Position numbers and translations under genes: made by a program. From Caulochytrium protostelioides (taxonomy: Eukaryota > Chytridiomycota > Caulochytriomycetes > Caulochytriales > Caulochytriaceae), in assembly GCA_003615045.1 (NCBI GenBank), contig ML014127.1:1-64000 (forward strand): a stretch of DNA of 64,000 bases, written 5' to 3'. How positions within the stretch are numbered: the first letter of the stretch is position 1; every line of letters begins with the position of its first letter. The notes beneath the pieces are model-generated. The model did no database searches and was not told the DNA's origin. It was given only the letters and a program-made list of their open reading frames with translations. Below are positions 61,861-64,000 of this stretch, piece after piece.

Positions 61861-63114
61861 TCACTTGCTGGTCTTGGGCTTGTCCTCAGGGAGGGGCGCG
61901 GCGTCGGGCCCTTCCTTCTTGGGGAGCGGCGCGGCATGGCCGTCCTTGCCCGAGGTCTTGCCGCTCTCGGCCGCCTCGTCCTTCTTCTCGGCGTCGCGGT
62001 TCTCGATCTTGTTCGAAATGAGGTCGTGCAGCGCAATGACCGAGCGGATCATGGTCGAGAGGTAGATCACGAGCATGGCGTCGTTCGTCTGTGTCGAAAT
62101 GGCCTTGACCATCTCGGGCACGTTCAGGTTCGGCAGCAGGCTCAGCATGTCCTGCAGGTTGTAGATGATCTGGTGGTTGATCGGCAAGTCGCCGTTGACC
62201 ACCTTTGTCAGATAGCCCTTGATGTCGCGCAGCCGTTGCGCGAGGCCCTTGAGGGAGTTCAGCTGGTTCGTGATGCGCACCGAAAGCTGGCCCACCGCGT
62301 TATCCTTGATGTCGCGCAGCAGGTGCTCCACGCCGATTTCCTCGGCCTCTTCGGCGCCAATCGAGCTCGCAATGTGGTTGAACGTGCGCGTGATGGCGGT
62401 GCCGTCGTCGTGGATCTCCTCGACGGCCACGTACGCGTCCGTCGGGATCCCCAGGTTCTGCGGCGCGACATCGATCACCACCAGTACCGGATTCGGCGTA
62501 AACCGCTTCATCAGCTCGTTGATTTGCAGATCCGACGCGCTGAGCTTCGGGCCTGAGTGGTACCAGCCAATGATCTTTTCCCTCGCTAGAGTCGGCGAAC
62601 CAAGGCCAAAGATAGGGACCATGCATCGAGCATAGAGTGGTATCGAAAGAACAAGCATGACCATGAGTGAGTTGCCTCGTTGGTGGTCTATCAGAGAGCG
62701 AGACCATGCACAGGTACACACACATACACACACGCACACGCACACGCACACGTATGCGTGTTGGCGACCTTGATGCCTGAATCAGCATGCTTCATGATTC
62801 GGGCGCGATCACCGCTCGGATCGGGCATCGGGGTGCTGGGGCGCGACGTTACCATTGACTTTCTTGAACATTTCGAACATCGCCTCATGGTAGTTGTGAT
62901 CTAAGAACCAGACGCCGGAGGTCTTGTCGTCCTCCTCGAATGGCAAGGCATAGCTGTTGGCGATGTTGACGTGCTTGCCGTTCCACTGGCCGAGCAGGGC
63001 GCCGACGACGCGCTTCTTGGTGTTGCGGGCCACGCGGTTGTAATGGTCCACGACCGACAGCAGCACCAGCGGGTGGACGATCACCTCGTCCGGGACGTTT
63101 CCGATCGCCGGCAT
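61861..63114 (-). CDS. RPN8: Rpn8/PSMD7, 26S proteasome lid subunit (two exons)
   Basis: Exon 1 is 63114 to 62853 and exon 2 is 62585 to 61861, giving 328 residues. The intron (62586-62852, 267 nt) starts GTAACG and ends CTCTAG; joining is in phase 1 and yields [20 protein letters not shown], as in Rpn8. The MPN domain (about 7-145: [25 protein letters not shown]) has no JAMM zinc ligands, as expected for Rpn8, which pairs with the active Rpn11. The next part includes [28 protein letters not shown] and the C-terminal helices ([37 protein letters not shown]). The last ~45 residues are Lys/Glu/Pro-rich. A CA/CG microsatellite lies in the intron (62712-62757). Human PSMD7 has 324 residues. Confidence 0.95.
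62712..62757. repeat. CA/CGCA dinucleotide microsatellite in the RPN8 intron
   Basis: ACACACACATACACACACGCACACGCACACGCACAC-type text runs to about 62752 and ends CGTATGCGTG. It sits wholly within the RPN8 intron. Confidence 0.9.
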
Positions 63115-63846
63115 GGCGGGAGGCGTGCCGAAGCGTGTGTGAACCGACGAAGATGGGGGTCAGCAAAGCGTGACGGCAGGTTGCGGGACCGCAATCCGAA
63201 TCGAAGGTTCGAGATTCAGGGCTCGATCGTTCAGGGATCCGGTGTCAGGGACACGGCGGCGTCAAGGCGACACGTCCAAGGGCGGGTCGACGGGTGCAGG
63301 CACGTGGCGCGGCGCGACGCGTCACAACAAGGTTGAGAGAGCGGCGGAGACCCGTGGTTCACGAGCGATCGGCTATCTACTACCGGAGGCGATGGGGGAT
63401 GGCAACCAAAGCAAAGACAACCGGGCAGCGGCATGCAATCGCGTCACGACGACGACGACGGTCGACCAGAAACATGCAGAGGAGACGGCCGCTCCCGACT
63501 CGATGCGAGAGGATGCGCGACAACGACGATGCGTGCCCAGAACACGCGCGTCTCTCGTCGTCTCCGATGACGGCGGCCATGCTCGAAGAAGCCGCGATCA
63601 CACACGCGACGGCGTCACGGCGGTCCACGACCTACGCCTCGCGCCGCCAAGAGGGCGAAGCGGCGTCGGCAGCAGACCCCCATCGCGGCCGTCTCCGGCC
63701 CCGGCAAGGCCCCCGCCCGCCCGACCGTGTCCTTCATTGTTTGCTCGGCCGCCGCGCCCATCCATCGCATCCATCGCGATTGGCTCCACCACCTAATGAA
63801 CACAAACATCACATTCATACCGATCGCAGGGATCTCTCTCCGTGGT
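63115..63846. other. Intergenic region
   Basis: Upstream of RPN8. A CGACGACGAC microsatellite is near 63446-63460. No gene is recognised. Confidence 0.5.
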
Positions 63847-64000
63847 TTAGCGGCGAGCACGCGGCCGTGCAGGTGACGAAGCGACCGAGGTGGGCGTGCT
63901 GGCGCCGGTGCCTGCGGCTGAGGACCGCGTGCGGCGTCCCGTGGCGGCCTGGGTCGACGCGGCCGCCGGGGGCCCTGCCGCCGCGGTGGGCGTCGTGCCC
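63847..64000 (-). CDS. Possible 3' end of a gene that continues past the window
   Basis: A minus-strand frame is open from the window edge to a TAA at 63849-63847. It encodes about 50 Ala/Thr/Ser/Arg/Pro-rich residues ending STPTSVASSPARPRARR. This looks like a disordered C-terminus, but open frames are common by chance at this GC content and nothing conserved is visible. Partial and uncertain. Confidence 0.3.
   Translation of the reverse strand, partial: GTTPTAAAGPPAAASTQAATGRRTRSSAAGTGASTPTSVASSPARPRARR

Overview
The window reads as nuclear DNA of a GC-rich fungus, most likely an early-diverging zoosporic (chytrid- or blastoclad-like) lineage. Reasons: a eukaryotic tRNA-Pro with a pol III T-run; genes with Kozak-type starts and GT-AG introns of about 130-270 nt; fungal-type housekeeping proteins (Kex1 carboxypeptidase, Kin1/MARK-like kinase with KA1 domain, Paf1-complex Cdc73, Sus1/ENY2, Lsg1, Nop56, Rps0, Rpn8); a complex I subunit (NDUFS6); and an extracellular Cache-type sensor, a class I associate with zoosporic fungi. 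The lineage call is inference; nothing here fixes the species.

Layout. 1-10 kb: tRNA-Pro(AGG), a small CsbD-like gene, an unknown 727-residue protein (-), a Cache-domain membrane protein with no output domain (-), a long gene-poor GC-rich stretch with a 12-bp minisatellite, then a two-exon gene for a predicted lipid-anchored heptad-repeat protein. 10-22 kb: a low-complexity hypothetical protein, KEX1 (-), a mitochondrial ACOT9-like thioesterase, GMP synthase, and a broken transposon-like ORF pair (-). 22-32 kb: a secreted hypothetical, about 2.8 kb of low-coding sequence, an Ala-rich membrane-anchored hypothetical, an unknown 291-residue protein and a Tan1/THUMPD1-like protein. 32-44 kb: a polyglutamine coiled-coil protein, a KA1 kinase, a stand-alone RNA-ligase-like protein and CDC73 (-, two exons). 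44-64 kb: NOP56, LSG1 (-), a USP10/Ubp3-like deubiquitinase, RPS0 (-), a twin CX9C protein, NDUFS6, SUS1/ENY2 (-, three exons), RPN8 (-, two exons), and possibly the tail of another minus-strand gene.

The genes do not form an operon-like unit. Loose themes are ribosome biogenesis and translation (NOP56, LSG1, RPS0, the THUMP protein, tRNA), transcription-coupled chromatin work (CDC73, SUS1/ENY2), ubiquitin-proteasome (USP10-like, RPN8) and mitochondria (ACOT9-like, CX9C, NDUFS6). Three genes (CDC73, RPN8, SUS1/ENY2) were reconstructed across introns by matching reading frames and splice sites to the conserved protein families. Most intergenic spaces are 0.5-2.8 kb long. The items I rate highest are the RNA-ligase-like protein at 40865-42553, the output-less Cache receptor, the heptad-repeat lipid-anchored protein, and the dead Fanzor/TnpB-like remnant.
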